Positions 22,901-37,800 of a DNA stretch of 64,000 nt are shown here, in pieces. The notes beneath the pieces are model-generated. The model did no database searches, had not been told where the DNA came from, and worked only from the letters and a program-made list of their open reading frames with translations. The position numbers and the translations under genes are program-made. The DNA is from Stramonita haemastoma. Its lineage: Eukaryota > Mollusca > Gastropoda > Neogastropoda > Muricidae. The stretch is taken from contig CM060334.1 of assembly GCA_030674155.1 (NCBI GenBank), positions 33,002,839 to 33,066,838 of the forward strand. Reading direction: 5' to 3'. Position 1 is the stretch's first letter; each line of letters opens with the position of its first letter.

Positions 22901-25900
22901 CCTCACCACATTTTAAAACTCATATTAACCCTAGTAGCGCTGTTCCCGGATTACTCCGGAGTGACGTAGTGCAGCATTTCTGGCGGCTCCCGGAATATTC
23001 CGCGATGACGTCGGTGATCGTAATTGAAGGCTTTCTTTCGCTTTCAAAGGTCATCCAATGAACGTGAAGGCCATTGTAGGGCCGCAGAAATGGGTGAAGG
23101 TCGTCCGCAGTCGCAAGCAACGAGGATTCTGATTGGTTTAGAGGTGTATTTTTTATTTTTTTGGACGAACGTTGATCGCCTGAAAACAAAATGGCGGCAA
23201 AGTGTTTGCGCTCGTATCACTCGAAGTATTTTTCGAGTTTTTTGACGATATTGACGGCGATGAGGAGTTTTAGAGGCTGGATTTGGTTGAATTAAACGAT
23301 AATAGAGACGATAAGGTAAGGATTGTGAAATATTTTTGAAAAACTTCGGAAAAATTGATCGCGATCGGACTGAATCGAGCGGCGCTAAGTTTTGTCCAAA
23401 GCACTTCATAGCTACCGGGCGATTTCGATGTCATACATTGTTTTACTTTATTTTAACGCAACACGGCTTCGAAATAACTGTTTTTAAGTCATTTCTATAT
23501 GCTGTCGAGTACTTTGCATCACACGAAATCAAGCGATTGTCGTATTTTCGTCATAGAACGCCGCCAGTTCGCACGAAATAAGTGTTCACCGCCATGACGA
23601 TCGCGTCGATCATTTCCCTGGACTTTTCCGAGTATTTGACAACCGATAAAGCCACGGAAGCTCTTTATTTTTTCAAAACTTATGTCAAGAGACAGTATTT
23701 ATCGAATCATGACATTTTTGCACCGCAACAACATTGCATATCGTGTTAAAATCAATCTGGGTCACCGACATCGCAACAGTGATTGGTAGTGCACGCGCAG
23801 TTTTTAAACTTTATTTATTTTTTACATTATCATAAACACTACATGCTGCTATAAAATTTCACTCTTTTAAAAGCTTGTTATCTAAGCTTTCCAGTGATTT
23901 ACAACTTTACACACTTAGTTTAGTTTTACATATCAATATCAGGAGTTGTTTGACCCCACCCTACTGCAAATCAACAATGGCTGCTGTTAATTCAGCCAGC
24001 AGCACCTAGTACCGCTGCCGTTATTACAGCGCTACTAGGGTTAAAAGTGTGCAACTTTATACAGTTAAAACGGGGTATAAAACCAACTCGACTGTCCTTA
24101 CTTATATCGATGCCATGGTCAACCATAAGGGTCAGCCCAGGACAGCCACCACGTCGTGGGAAAACCCAAATCGATTACACATAAAATGAGATAAAACCCA
24201 AACCTGATTCCTTAAAACAACCTTGTCCTTAGAGACCAACTATACCACTTTCACTCATATCATTCAGACAGAAAAAGCCCGATTCTCTCAGGATGCTTGA
24301 TGGTTACCAGCACCCAACACCGCCCAGTGGCCAACATTTCAGTGGTGCATGCAGCACACTTTACCATCCTAGTTTCATAGTCATCGTTTCCTTACATTTT
24401 CTGATGTTTTTGGAGGACAGCATGTTGCCCCAACATGACACACTCCTCCCCCCCCCCCCCCCCACTTAATTGTGCAAGGTTTTGCCTGTGAAATGAGTTT
24501 TCTGTAGAATTTTTCCAGGGGCAACTGTACGGCAACTATGTATCATGGCAATGGCAGGTTTCAGACTTTAGATTAACCATTTCTGTTGAAAGAGTTTTTC
24601 CCCCCTTAATATTAAGTGATAAGTATTAAAAAAAAAAATCAGCTGTGTAGTTCAACTTCTCAATTTCAGTTTTTTCTCAAAAAGGACATCGAACAAAAGA
24701 AGTCAAGAGATTTTTAACAACATATTTTGACTTGAAAACCGATTTTGGAGGCTGAAGAAACTTAGTTGTGCATAAAAAATCAACCTTTTTGTTTGGTAGA
24801 TAAAAATGATACTTGCTTTATAACTTCACAAAATTCATTCTCAGACATAATAGTGTGCGTCTTAGAGGTTAAAACTTGAAAAGAAATTTTAAAGTGAGAC
24901 AGGTCACAAGTCAATCGTGACCTGTTATGAGGTATGACAGAGTTATGAACAATGACCTCAGCTCCCTGACTATGATTTTGTTCCCTCCTGTTCCAGTTAT
25001 TACAAGTGGAAAACTCATGTTTTCCATGTAGTGATGCCTTTGGATCATGTTGGTGTTACTGGGTGTGGCAGCTAACATGGAACTAGGTGATGCTGACAGG
25101 TGAGATAGGTGAGGAAGTGGGTGTGCATGTGTTGCAGAGTTACTTCCTTTGGCATCATCTTTCAGAATTGAACTTACTTAAGTCTATAACGCCAGCACAG
25201 GATTAATGATGAATAAATATAAATCAAGATAATGACTGAATGTCAGCAACAGCAATTGTCAGATTCTTGGACTCGGAGAATTATACCAATTTTCAAGACA
25301 ATGATGACTAAATATAAATCAAGATACTGACTGAATGTTGTCAGCAACAGCAATTTTCAGATTCCATGAGAATTATACCAATTTTCAAGACACAAGCGAT
25401 AGACAAAGGGCCCAAGCACTGTGTAAACAACGCCTGCAGAGACGTGACCCCCCCTGACGGACCGACCTTGCCGGCGATGGTGACTGCGTTGTGCTGGTGC
25501 TGCAGCTGCTCCTTGTCGGCGCACACCTTGCGGTACTTCTCCTGCATCTTCTCCAGCTCCTGCACCAGCTTCTTCAGGTCCTCGTGCAGGGCGTTGCCGT
25601 CAGACAGCAGGAACTCGTTCTCCTTCACCACCTGGGTACGTACACACACACACACACCCCCACCATGTTTTTTGGCAATGTCGGTTACATTTCTGCTGCT
25701 GCTACAAATGCTGCACTCTCATACTGTGACATGGTGACCATTCCAAAAATTGCTTAAATTTTTAAAAAATAAATTTTAAAATTTTATTTCAAAGATTAAT
25801 GGAATAAGCGCTCATGTGCTTTTTTTTTTTTTTTTTTTTTAACATCCTGCCCCAGTGTGCATGCAGTTTTTGTAAATTTTGTCATGAATCCGTTCCCACT

Positions 25901-28900
25901 GGCACAAAATGGCATACTCTTTCGAAAAGTGGAGCCAGTTTTAAAACAAGAGCAGGATGTTCTGTGTTTGTCTGCACATGGGGCCTTGGTTTATAGCCTC
26001 ATCCCTTTGAAGGTAAGTATGCATGAGAAAATGAGTGTTTACAAATTTTCTTTCTACATGACACCTTTTTTCTGTTTCATGGCAATAACAGATCATTATG
26101 CATTAACTCATTTGAGCTGTGTTGCAGTTATAAATATGACACTTGCTACACCTCAAAACGCTGAGTTGTAGCTATTAATAAGAGTTGAATAATATAAAAA
26201 AAAAAGCCCCCAAAACATTTAAAGTGTGTTCAAACCAAGGGAAATTGCTTGTGTTGCTAGCTGAATTAGTCTCCTTTCAAATGAGCTCCTTCCCTTTAAC
26301 TGTCAGTTGCTTTGCATGTACATGCTTTTCGACTTTGTCTTACATCACCCTGACATGACGATTTTTAAAACAACTCCAATGAGTAAAAGCAATGATAAAT
26401 TTTTCTTCAGTGCCTCATAAAACCTTTTTTTCCCCATTTTCAGCTCTCTCTCATTCTGAGTCAAAGACAAATACACTTGTTTGCTGTACTTATGCAGTGA
26501 TGTACCTTCAGTCTGAACAAAGTTAACCGCTCCCACAGTTTTCTCATAAAGCTAGCTCTCCCTCTCTCTCTCCCCCCCCCCTCTCTCTGTGTTATATAAT
26601 TCTTTATAATTGTTTGCCAGTGGGTTTGTTATTGTTGGGGTTTTTTTGTTTGTTTGTTTTTCTTTTCTTTTTTTTATGAGGACCTGGTGTAAAGAAGCCT
26701 CTGGCTTATCTTTTCTCAATAAAACATTTGAGTTCAAGTTCGAGTTCTCTCTCTCTCCCCCCCATCTCCCTCTCTCTCCCCCCCCCTCTCTCTCTCCCTC
26801 CCCCCCTCCCTCTCTCTCCCTCCTTCAGCCAGCACACTGACCTCCTCCTTCTCTCTGAGCACCACCTCCAGCTGGTCGTGCATTTTGTCTTTCTCGGCCT
26901 GCAGCTGGTCGTAGTCCGTCTGCAGGTTGTCCCCGGCCTTCAGGATGGCGTCAAACGTCGACCTCAGCTTGCTCAGCTCCTCCGTCAGCAGCCCACACTG
27001 CAGCTTCAGCTGTTCGTTCTGGGCCTGCACCAGTCAAGTCATGCAATACACATGATGAGGAGGATATTTCCCCAAGTTGGAATGCAGCTAGTTACTTTCA
27101 TGGTGGGAAAAAGCCAGCCACATATTCAATATCAAATTTTTAACAGTGATCATGGATAAAAGTACCAACAGTTAACATTACAAATATCAACAGTATTGTT
27201 TTAAAACATCTCCAGACACAACTCTCCACATTCTATATAAGGACACACTGCACCAAAACTGTCTCCCCCCACCCCCCCTGTCTACCTCCTGTTCCTCTCT
27301 CCCACTCTCTCCCCCCCCCCCCCAGGTAGGGAGGATGGATAGCCTAGTGGTCAGAACATTGCACTGGCAATTTGACGACCTGGGTTTGATTCCGGTCGAG
27401 AAGATTTTTCTCCTGGAGTTAACATCAGTGCTGACTCCACTCCCCCCCAAAAAGTCCTTCGGATGAGACTATAAACCGAGGCCCTGTGTGCAAACGCACA
27501 CAGAACATCTTGCGCACACGTTCAATCCTGTTCCGCTTTTCGTAAGAGTAGGCCACCGTGTGCCGGTGGGAACAGATGACAATATTTACAAAACTGCATA
27601 CACACGGTGACTGGATGAAAAAAAAAAGCACAAGAGTGCTTATCCCATTATCCTCGATATAAAAGAACAATAAATAAAATAAATAAATAAATAAAAAAAC
27701 CAGACTGGGTTACCTGCAGGAACTCCTCCTTGGTGAGGTCCTGGCCCTCCACGAAGCCCTCCTCGTCAAACTTCACCTCCTCCATCACCTTGGCCGAGTT
27801 CATCACCGCCACCTTGTCTGAGGGCAGGGTGGCCTTCTCCTTCTCCAGGGCCTTCACCTGCTCCTGCAGCGTGGCTCTGTCCTCCTCCAGGGCCTGCAGC
27901 GAGCTGCGCAGCGAATCCACCTCCCTCTGCAGCTGCCCATTGCTCAGCACCAGCTGCTCCTGCCCCAACGCTCCCGTCAGCTCTTGGGACGTGGCCGACC
28001 CTTCAACTGCAGACACAGACAGACACAGGCGTACAGAGTGGAAATTTTAAACTGATGCTCCACGTCATACATCTTTTTTTTTCTTCTTTGTTGAACACAC
28101 TTTGTTGTTGTTGTTGTTGTTGAATACTCGGACAGCAATTATTGTTGTCTATCCTATGAGCGAATATGCGCTGCACTGCTTGTTTAATTAAGCGCCTGAC
28201 AAGTCAGGCCGAGCGCATCCAACTTTGGTATGGGACAGAATGATAACAATTCTCTCCCCCCCCCCCCCTTCCCCCTCTCCAAGCAACAGCATTTGCTCAC
28301 ACTTAAGGTTAACATTTCATTAAAAACCAAAGAAACAACAAGCAAACAAATCCCAGAGTTAGGTGTGTCAAAGATATCACTAAGAAGTACATAATTGTTT
28401 TGTTTTTCCAAAGATATATCATAATGACATCAAAATAAGAAGCAAAACTCAGTGGAGTCTCTCCTCACCCTGAGAATCTCTGCTTTGAGTTCCTGCCTCT
28501 CTGCTTCCAGGGCAGCCACCTGCTGTTTGCCGTCAGTGGAGTCAGCGGCCGACTGTCCTGAGGCCTGTGCTGCGTTTTCTTGGAATCCATTGTGTAGACC
28601 CTGCCATGAACACAGCACAATACAGCCATTGTCCACACTTACAGCAACAATGCAGACATTCTCCACACACACACCAACAAATAGGACTGGACTGGATAGC
28701 CTGTACAGCATTGCCTTGTGATCTCAAGGCCTGTGTTCGAACCACCACCAAGACACCCATCCAAGAGGATTTTCACCCCAGACTCCACACCTCCAAAGTT
28801 CTTCAGATGAGACTATAAACTGAAGGTCCCATGCGCAAATGCAACAGAACATCTTGCACACATTAAAACCTGCTCTGCCATGTGGAAGAGTAGCCCATTA

Positions 28901-31900
28901 TTTACTGGAGGGAATGGATGACAAAATTTTACAAAACTGTATGCACATGCAGACTGGATGTAAAAAAGCACAAGAAAGCTTACCCATTATCCTAAAATAA
29001 AAAAATAAAAGACAAAAAATACCAACATTTTTTTATACACTGCAGCAATCATGTTTTCCAACTTCTATCACAAGAACAGCTGACCGAGAACGAGCTTACT
29101 ACTGTGCCTGTAAGGAGAAAGAAGAGGGGGAATCAGGTACAGAGAAAGTGACACAGCTTGCCACTTCCAGACCACAACACTCTTCCTAGTGAAAGACTAT
29201 GCTTATGCTTCATATTCTCGTTTTGCAAAACCTACTTACTATCAATTAATTTGAAATCAAGAAATAGAGAAATCTGTTGTGATTGTATAAGTTGTATGCA
29301 ATACTCTCAAGACAGTGTATATTCTTTTTCTCATGATGGACATTTTGTTGCCATGAATTCAAAGTCTTCTTTTGGACCATTACAATACACAGATTGCATT
29401 GTTCAAGGGGATTTTTTTCCATGGAGTAAACATCAATACCGGATCCGATCCCAGAAAATTCCTTTGGTTGAGATTACAAACCAAGGTTCTGTGCGTGAAT
29501 GTATTAAGACCATTAACCTGTTCTGCCTTTTGGAGGAGTAGGCCATCAAAGCTGGTGGGCATGGAAGAAAATGTAAAAAATAGCATGCACACAGGGATTA
29601 GATGTAAAAAAAATAAAAATTTTTAAGCAAACAAAAGCAAGCGAGTGCTTATTAATTATTCTCAAAATAATATAACAAATAAAATAGATAAACAGTGGAT
29701 ACTGTCAAACTGTCCACACAGCAGCTGTCATTAGCCTACTCTTGCACCAGTTGTTTTTTTTCCCACATGCATGTTCAAGACATTCTGTATGCATTTGCAC
29801 ATGTATTTAAAATCGACAGTCTCATGTACAGAATGTAAATTGGGACTGGATCAGGAAGCAAGCACTCCAGAGTCTGGGGGACACTACCACCTTCACAAGA
29901 CAGTTCAATGACGCTTTCCATCTGGATTGTGGATTTTTATTACATCTAATCCCTGTGTGCATGCTGTTTTTTTTACATTTTCTTCCATTAATCATTTCAA
30001 TCTCTGCCCTTGGTGAATATTTCATTACATTTATCAACCAAAGTCAAAACAAGCAAAGTGCAATAAAAGATTAAGAGTTGATGATATTAAAATAAAAAAA
30101 CAAAAACAAAAACAAAAAAAAACAACAACTCCCTGTTAACATTTTTTTTTTTCAAGAAACAATGAATAGTCTTCAGAAAAAAAGGTAAAGAAGCCCTCAA
30201 TGTGTAATAATTTCAATACCAAGTTTTCAAATCTGAACTAACAAAAAACAAGAGACAAAATCAATCAAACAACCAAATGTTAAGAACAAAAGCAAATGCA
30301 CTGGTAAAGCAGAAGAAGAAGAAAGACCACAAAATCATTGGGAAATTACTGTATTCTATGACAATAATGATAATAAAAAATTAAAATATTAATTATGATG
30401 ATAAAAATGAAAATGATAAACTTCACACAATGTCAAACATGGATTTCATTCACAACTGTAACTGCCATCAGCACAAAACTACCAACAAAATACGAATTAA
30501 ATTTAACATCACAATTCTTTTTTCAACTTGAACAAAAACAACAAACAACTTTCAGCTAGGAAAGGCCACTCGGTATCAGCATTTTAACACTGTAGGACCA
30601 AACAGCTGACATGCATAATCACTGTACAGCACAAGACGATTCATGCAGATCCTTCTGGGTTTTTTTTTTAAAGAAAAAAAACCCAACGAGCAACTACTTC
30701 AAATGACTTGACACACATATTCAAAGTTAGCAGAGAAAACAATGCCCTTGTAGTAATGATTTTCAACCACCCTTTACAAGAAAGAAATGGACCCTACAAA
30801 GTATAAACTCAGTTTTAAAAGCAATTTTCCCCCTGAATGGTGAACAGATATTCTCATTAATAAAAAAAATCACTTGCAACCCCCCCACCCCCCCCCCAAT
30901 CCCACACACCTCTCACCCCTCCCTCACACACACACGCCCCCCAGAAGAAAAAGAAAAAGACAAAAAGCAACTTCCTTTCCTACTTATACTTCATATTTTG
31001 ATTTTAATACTAGAAGCTTGGCGCTATCAATTTCTTCAGAAAGAAAGATAAAATCAACGCTTTTGTAATGGATGCCATTCATTACTAAACATTACAAAAA
31101 AAAAGATTAACCCTTATCTATTATTTGTTTAATTCTGCACATGTACATGACAATAATTATTTGCATGCAAAACATCTGTCCATGAACATGAATGCAGTCA
31201 CAGAATCATCACAAAAAATGAAACATAAAAATCCTGGAAGGAACGCACACACGTACGCAAGCACCCACACACACACAGAAGACCTATGGCAAAGAGAAAA
31301 GCCACCTTCATCTGTAAATAATACTTGAAAGAATGAAAAGTATTGTTCCACAGACTGCATTTCAATTCATGAGGATGGGAGGAGGGCAGAGCATAGCTGT
31401 GGTAATGTCATTTTCATGATTCAGGGATGTTTCAATACCAGGCTGCAAAACTACATTAAAAAAAAAATCCTCAAGTTAGATTGAATAATTTTATTATCTG
31501 CTATAACATGGAAACTCTATAATGGCGTCAAAAAAAAGGGCACACATTCACAAGCATTTTCATGCACTTCATCAGCAAATGGGAGTAAGTAATCATGCCA
31601 CGTTTTCACACAACAGCATTCCCTATTGACTGCACAGTCATGATGAAGGGGAGAAGACTGGGATGGTCATGCTAAATAAGATAGAACAGACCTTTCCAGT
31701 GAAGGCTACTTCACTTTCTCAATGCAACTTTCCAAAAATTACTTTCAACAGTCGACTTGGTCTGTTGAACCCTCTATGGGAAAACAGTACTGTGATTTAC
31801 ATGGGTAATGATGTGAACATGCCTTTTGCTGCTATCATATTTTGCTCAGGCACATGCTGGGTGAAACAGAGCGCTGAATCATGACGAACAGCAATTGTCA

Positions 31901-34475
31901 ACTGAGCATTGCTGGCGACGGTTTCTATGATGAATGCTGTTCATCAACAGTGCAGTAAAGAGGTTAAAGAACCCTCAAATGCACCTGGAATTTAAGTAAA
32001 AAATGGCTAAATCATTGATTTGGGTTAAAGTATTACACTTAGCATTTTCAACATTATACCAGTTTCTGAAATATTGGTCCTGGTCCTGATATTTTCTGGC
32101 TGAAAAAGGACACTACAGAGTTAACAGCCAATGAGAAAAACGGCAATTGTTGGAAAGTATTTTTTTAGAAAGACGGCAAGACTGTTTGATAGTGGGGGGG
32201 GGGGGGGGGGGTTGTTGTTTTTTTAGGTGTTTTTTTTAGGAAAGACCTTTCTTATCTTAAGTGTGTCATACAGTGAATATGAACATGTTTACACACCCAT
32301 TCCTCCCCATCCACACGTTTCTGTTGGGATGCTTCACATACTTTTCATTCAATTAGGTTTCCTCTAAAGCAAACTCTCTCTGACACAATTTACTGATAAA
32401 AACCATTCCACTTATTAAAAAACAAAACAAACAAAAAAACCTATAAAAAAAAGAAAAAGAAAAAAAAAAAAAGGAAAATGCGAAACATGATGGTTTAAAA
32501 ACCTCTCACAATTGACATGCAAACAGGCAAAACATGTTTGCTAGGATATCTACAACGCACAACATGCTCAAGTCATCATCCCATAGCTCTGGCTCCATAC
32601 AATACCCACCAACTGTTTCTGCATCTACTGTAAGCTTTTCCCTGGAAATGTACACGTGACATTTCATTAATTCAAAGAACAAAGAGTCATGCGGGAAATG
32701 AAAGTGACAAAATTCGTTCAACAAATAAAGGGGAAAAAATAAAGACATTTTGTAGAAAATCAGTCACTTGTTTTGTTTTCAATGGTATATGGAAATCTTA
32801 TCTTCATAAGTCCCTTATTTTATATCTGAAAAAAAAACCCAACAACAAACACAACAGTTTCTGTGATCAAATTTTGTTTTTCAGATAGGGATCTGCTGAT
32901 CAAGTTTAAATGCTAAATCAGTCATAGAACTTTTCTAACACTAACCATCAATTTCACCATCAAGGATCAGAATACTAAAAAAAATTCAGTCAATAGTATG
33001 AGTTCTATTTTGTGCAATCTGACCACTTAGACAAGTACGAGTCACAAAAAACAGAACACAGAGAGACAATAGTTATATTAAAGTAAAGGAAAAAAGTCAC
33101 CAGCCCCTTACCTAGAAATCCCAAACTACAGACCTAATTCTTGAAGACAATCAATAGCAATTTTTCTAACAAGTGAGAGGAGAACTAAAGAGTTGGGATG
33201 AACTGTAACATTACATGAACAAACATTTGCTTATATTTTATCGAAATCATATTCCACAACTGTATGTGCATTTTTGTTATTTCTTTCTTTCTTTCCACAC
33301 TGGAACACTATAGCCCAATTTTAATTCTGACAGCTTTCTATAAATTTAGGAACATAATTCTTCACGATGAGTCTCCATTACAGTCAGCATACATGGTGGT
33401 AGGGCTATAATTCACTCCCAAACTTGGAATCATAGCTCTGCAGTGATCACTTCTGAATCATCCCAAGGTGACAGATGAACAAAATGCAGATTGAAAGAAG
33501 ATGTATTCTGAACAAGGGATGATAAATGAGATGCATAGTTCATGTGATTTTCTTCATTTTCATCAAACGTTCAGACAGCAACTATTATCTGTTATATGAG
33601 CGAAAATGCGTCATGCTGCTGTTAAGCGCCTGGCAAGTCAGGCCCAGCGCATCTGACTTTGGAATAAGAGAGAATTGTTTTCTCTAAGTCTTTCTGAAAA
33701 AAAGGCAGGGGAATGAATCAAGAAGGCAGAAATAGAGAACAAGGGGGAGGTGACAGGAAGAAAAGGAACAAGGCAGAAACAAAGAGTGACAAAAAAGAGG
33801 AAATTTCTTGCACAGAATTTCCAGAGGGTGGGAATGCTATTTATACTGACAGGCCCCCGGCATTCCCACTGGGGAGTTCATGTGTTCAGTTGCTGCTCCC
33901 TCGTACATCAATTCTCCAGACTGGTTATGTTTTAGGTAGTTTGTAATTCTTACCAAAAAAAAAGTTATGCAGTGAACACAACAAGAGTTGGATAATTATC
34001 AGCCCTAACGATATGACCATCACAGTCAACCTGGCTGATTAAACAAAAAACATACCAAAAAAAAAGAAAAAAGAGCAAGAGAGGAGAGAGAAAACACAAC
34101 ACAGATGGGAGGTTTCTGACCCGACCCATAACACAAGTAGTAAATCAAGGTACTTCTGATTACACTACCCCAAGCCCCGTTGCAGCCCCGTAACCACGGT
34201 ACACATCAAGCAGTATAGTTTACTCTACTCCTGCAAATCCCTTGCTGCTGCTGTCATCTAAGGCTTCCACTGACCTGAGCGTTGTTGCGTAGCTGGTCGT
34301 TCTCCTGCCGCAGGGTCAGGATCTGACTCCTCAACAGGGCCACCATCTGCTTGTCGCTCATGTCTTGCCCGCCTTTCCTCCTTTTCCCTGAAAATCAAAC
34401 CACCATACATCAAGGGTCAGTCAGCTTCCGACTCCAGAGGGTAATTATTTTGAGCATAGCAAAAAGAAAGTCTGA

Positions 34476-34507
<32 letters not shown>

Positions 34508-34700
34508 AGGTTTATAGACAGGAAGAGAATGGCTGAGGGGAAAAAAAAGAAAGAGAAACAAAAAAAGAAAAAAAAGACAACGAAAGAAACCCCCCAAAAA
34601 AAGATTTTAAAAAAAGAGAAAGAAAAATAGACCAAAAAGAAAAAAAAGGACCAAAAAAAAAAAAGACCAAAAAGAAGAAAAAAAAAGGAAAAAAAAAAAA

Positions 34701-34751
<51 letters not shown>

Positions 34752-34814
34752 GACAGAGACAGAGACAGAGACAGAGAGAGACAGACAGAGAGAGAGACAG
34801 ACAGAGAGAGAGAC

Positions 34815-34875
<61 letters not shown>

Positions 34876-37800
34876 GACAGAGAGAGAGACAGAGAGAGAG
34901 AGAGGGGGGAGGGGTACAGGGACACAACACCCACATGCATACACACAGAATCAAACCTCACCCTTCTCAAAATCACACAAGAAACTACAATACTGATCTT
35001 AAAGAGTTAAAATTCTGCACACTTACGTTGATGCATGGCTGTACAACTACAATCTGGAAATCAATGTCATAGTCTACTTCATTACAAAATAACATTCTTC
35101 CTATTCCTGTGCACAACTTCAAAACAGAAAGTAAAAAGGCAGGCACATAACTTCTCCTTAAAGCCATTGATCAATGAAACAACAATGTTGAAACCTCCAT
35201 AATTTTCATTCAAACTCATATGCAAAGTAACTCATTTACCAGCAGGGTTTTTTTCATCCACTTTTCCATTTACTTTTTCTCCCCTTCCTTGGCTACAGCT
35301 CCGAGATTTACAAATGGTGAGACTTTATATAGGTAGCCACATTCCAACTTTAGGGATGATGTCTAAATACACCACCAGTGTGCATGCCAATTTGTAATAT
35401 TTTTCATCCATTCCCGGCACACAATGGCCTGCTCTTCTGAAAGGCTGAAAGGGTTTTCATGTGCACACAAGATGTTTTATGTGTGTTCGCACATAGAATC
35501 TCGGATTAAAGTCTCATCCAAAAGACTTTAAGGGGAAAGAGGTTGGCACCGATGTTAACTCCACAGGGCAAACCCCTTGAACAGACACCTTGGTGGAGGC
35601 TAAAACCCCAGCCATTGGACTGTGAGTGCAAAACTAACCAATAGGCTATCTCATCCCGCACCTGCAGTTTAATTAAAATTTCTACTTCTTTCCTGCTCCT
35701 CCTTCCTTCTTTCATTTTCATTCCCCTTTCCTTCTCTGCCCTGTGTCTTTTCCTCTCTAAAGATAAATCCATAGTGAAAGTGTATACTCACCATCAGCAT
35801 CTCCTGCCTCATCTTCATCACTATCCTGCCAACCATCAACGTCAGCAGTTGCCTGAAATCCATCATCCACAACATTAACACTGTTCTATCAACATGCATT
35901 CAATTTTATGCCAACGACATCAAATTCTACAGACCAGGTATTCTTACATACAATTTACATACTAAAATGAAAAGAAAAAAACTACCACCTGTAAAAACCA
36001 GTTTGTCATCAGTCAATGTGCAGTGTCACACAATAACATAACACACAGTGTGGAAAAGGCTACAAGCAAGCCGACAGTTATGCAAGAGGTTATTAGCAGC
36101 AGGCAGGCACTGATCACAAAAACTACCTCGATAAGAAAACTTTACAACTTTTTGAATCTCTGGCAGAGTAAGTCACTTACACACACTAGTAGCTTTAGTG
36201 CAAGGTCTGTTCAGCTAGTTTTCAAACTGAGGTGTATGAAAATTTACCACACAATTGACAAAATCCCTTGTTTGTTTTTAAGTTGTCCCTAAAGTAGCCT
36301 AGTCCTGTTCTTAATTCTAACAGCCTGTATCCTTTCTTTTTCTTTTATTTTGTAAACTTTGTGGTTCGTAATAGATATATATTTCAAATAGTACATGCTT
36401 TTCATTTAAGAAAATCGAAAAAAACCTTTGAAAAATAACATGCAATCAGACATTAGCAAATTTATCGATTAGCCCCCCCAACTTAAAAAAGACCCCAAAC
36501 AAAAACAATAACCTAACAACTAATAACCAAGAGAAAGTTTTCAATGTTTTCTCTCAGGTTCTCAACCAATTTCCAATAACAAATTTTTGTTTGTAAATCT
36601 AGTTTAGACAGTAATGAACTCTGTCCAAGTAAAGTAAGCTAAATCCTTGACCAAGTGTATATTCGCATCACAAAGCACCACAACCACAGTGTGTCTCTCT
36701 GATTTGTGCTGCATGTATCAAAATCATAGACCACTTGGGACACAAACATATCAATGGCTTGTGTGTTACATTGGATGTGCTGTGTTAAACACACACTACA
36801 AAAAGCTTACAGTAGATTCAAGCAAATGGAAACAAGAGGGGAAACAAAGGACAGCTGGAGTTGAGGGTACAGAAAGGAAAACACAGTAACACTAACACTC
36901 AACACAGCAAATGCGGCATCATAGTGTGTATGGAATTCTCCATAAATGCAATGTTACATATTCTAAGCCACAGGAAGAGATGAAGACCTCAGTTTTGCTT
37001 AAAACTTAGGAAGCTAATTTTCCTCCTTTTTAAAGCATATTTCTACATCTTTATGCTGGAACACTTCATAATCATTAAACCCCTTCCTCTGCAATCAAAA
37101 TAAAAAACACCTAAGACAGATAATAAAAAAGTCTACTTCTGCAATTATGTGAGCGTGAAAAAGGTACACTAAATACAAACACATGATACGCGCGATGACA
37201 TACATGAATGGAGATGTAGATAATATTCACAATGTGGAATCCATACCAAAACAAAATCTGCGAACATACAACTCAAAACGTTGCTCCAGTAAAAGAACGC
37301 TATACCACACAGAACTGTGTACCCTTAATCGAGGGGAACAAATAGAGGAGAAAACCCCAATCACCTCGGCTGACCCTGAGTCAACTTCAGAGGTTCGAAG
37401 GCCAAACACTTCTGCAAAGGTCCTTGCTGTGCTCCATTCTCCTCCTCCAACATGCTCTTCAGGTGCGGATCTGTTGGGACAGCTACAACCATCAACCCAT
37501 AGCTTATGCCCAACAGCACTGGCTAACAATCATTTCCCCTTGGGGCTGGCTAGTCCCTACTTCGTCTTTTTGTTGTCATACTGAGCAATGATTGATATAA
37601 TAATATACATAGATAATTTCTTTTGTTTCTCAGCAGAACTCTTGTAAGGTTCACCAATGGCGAAATTTTGTGTATGTGACCATTACCCATCGATATGGTA
37701 GTTGCATTCCAACTTCAGGGATGATGCTAAACACAATACCATGTGCATTGCGTTAATAAAAAGTTGTCAACTGTTTCCTACCAGCATCAACTTGTCTACT

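Noticed and set aside
34417..34976. Long Ser/Leu-rich minus-strand reading frames
   Set aside because: They are translations of (GA)n and A/G-rich simple sequence, open in all frames because the repeat has no stops.
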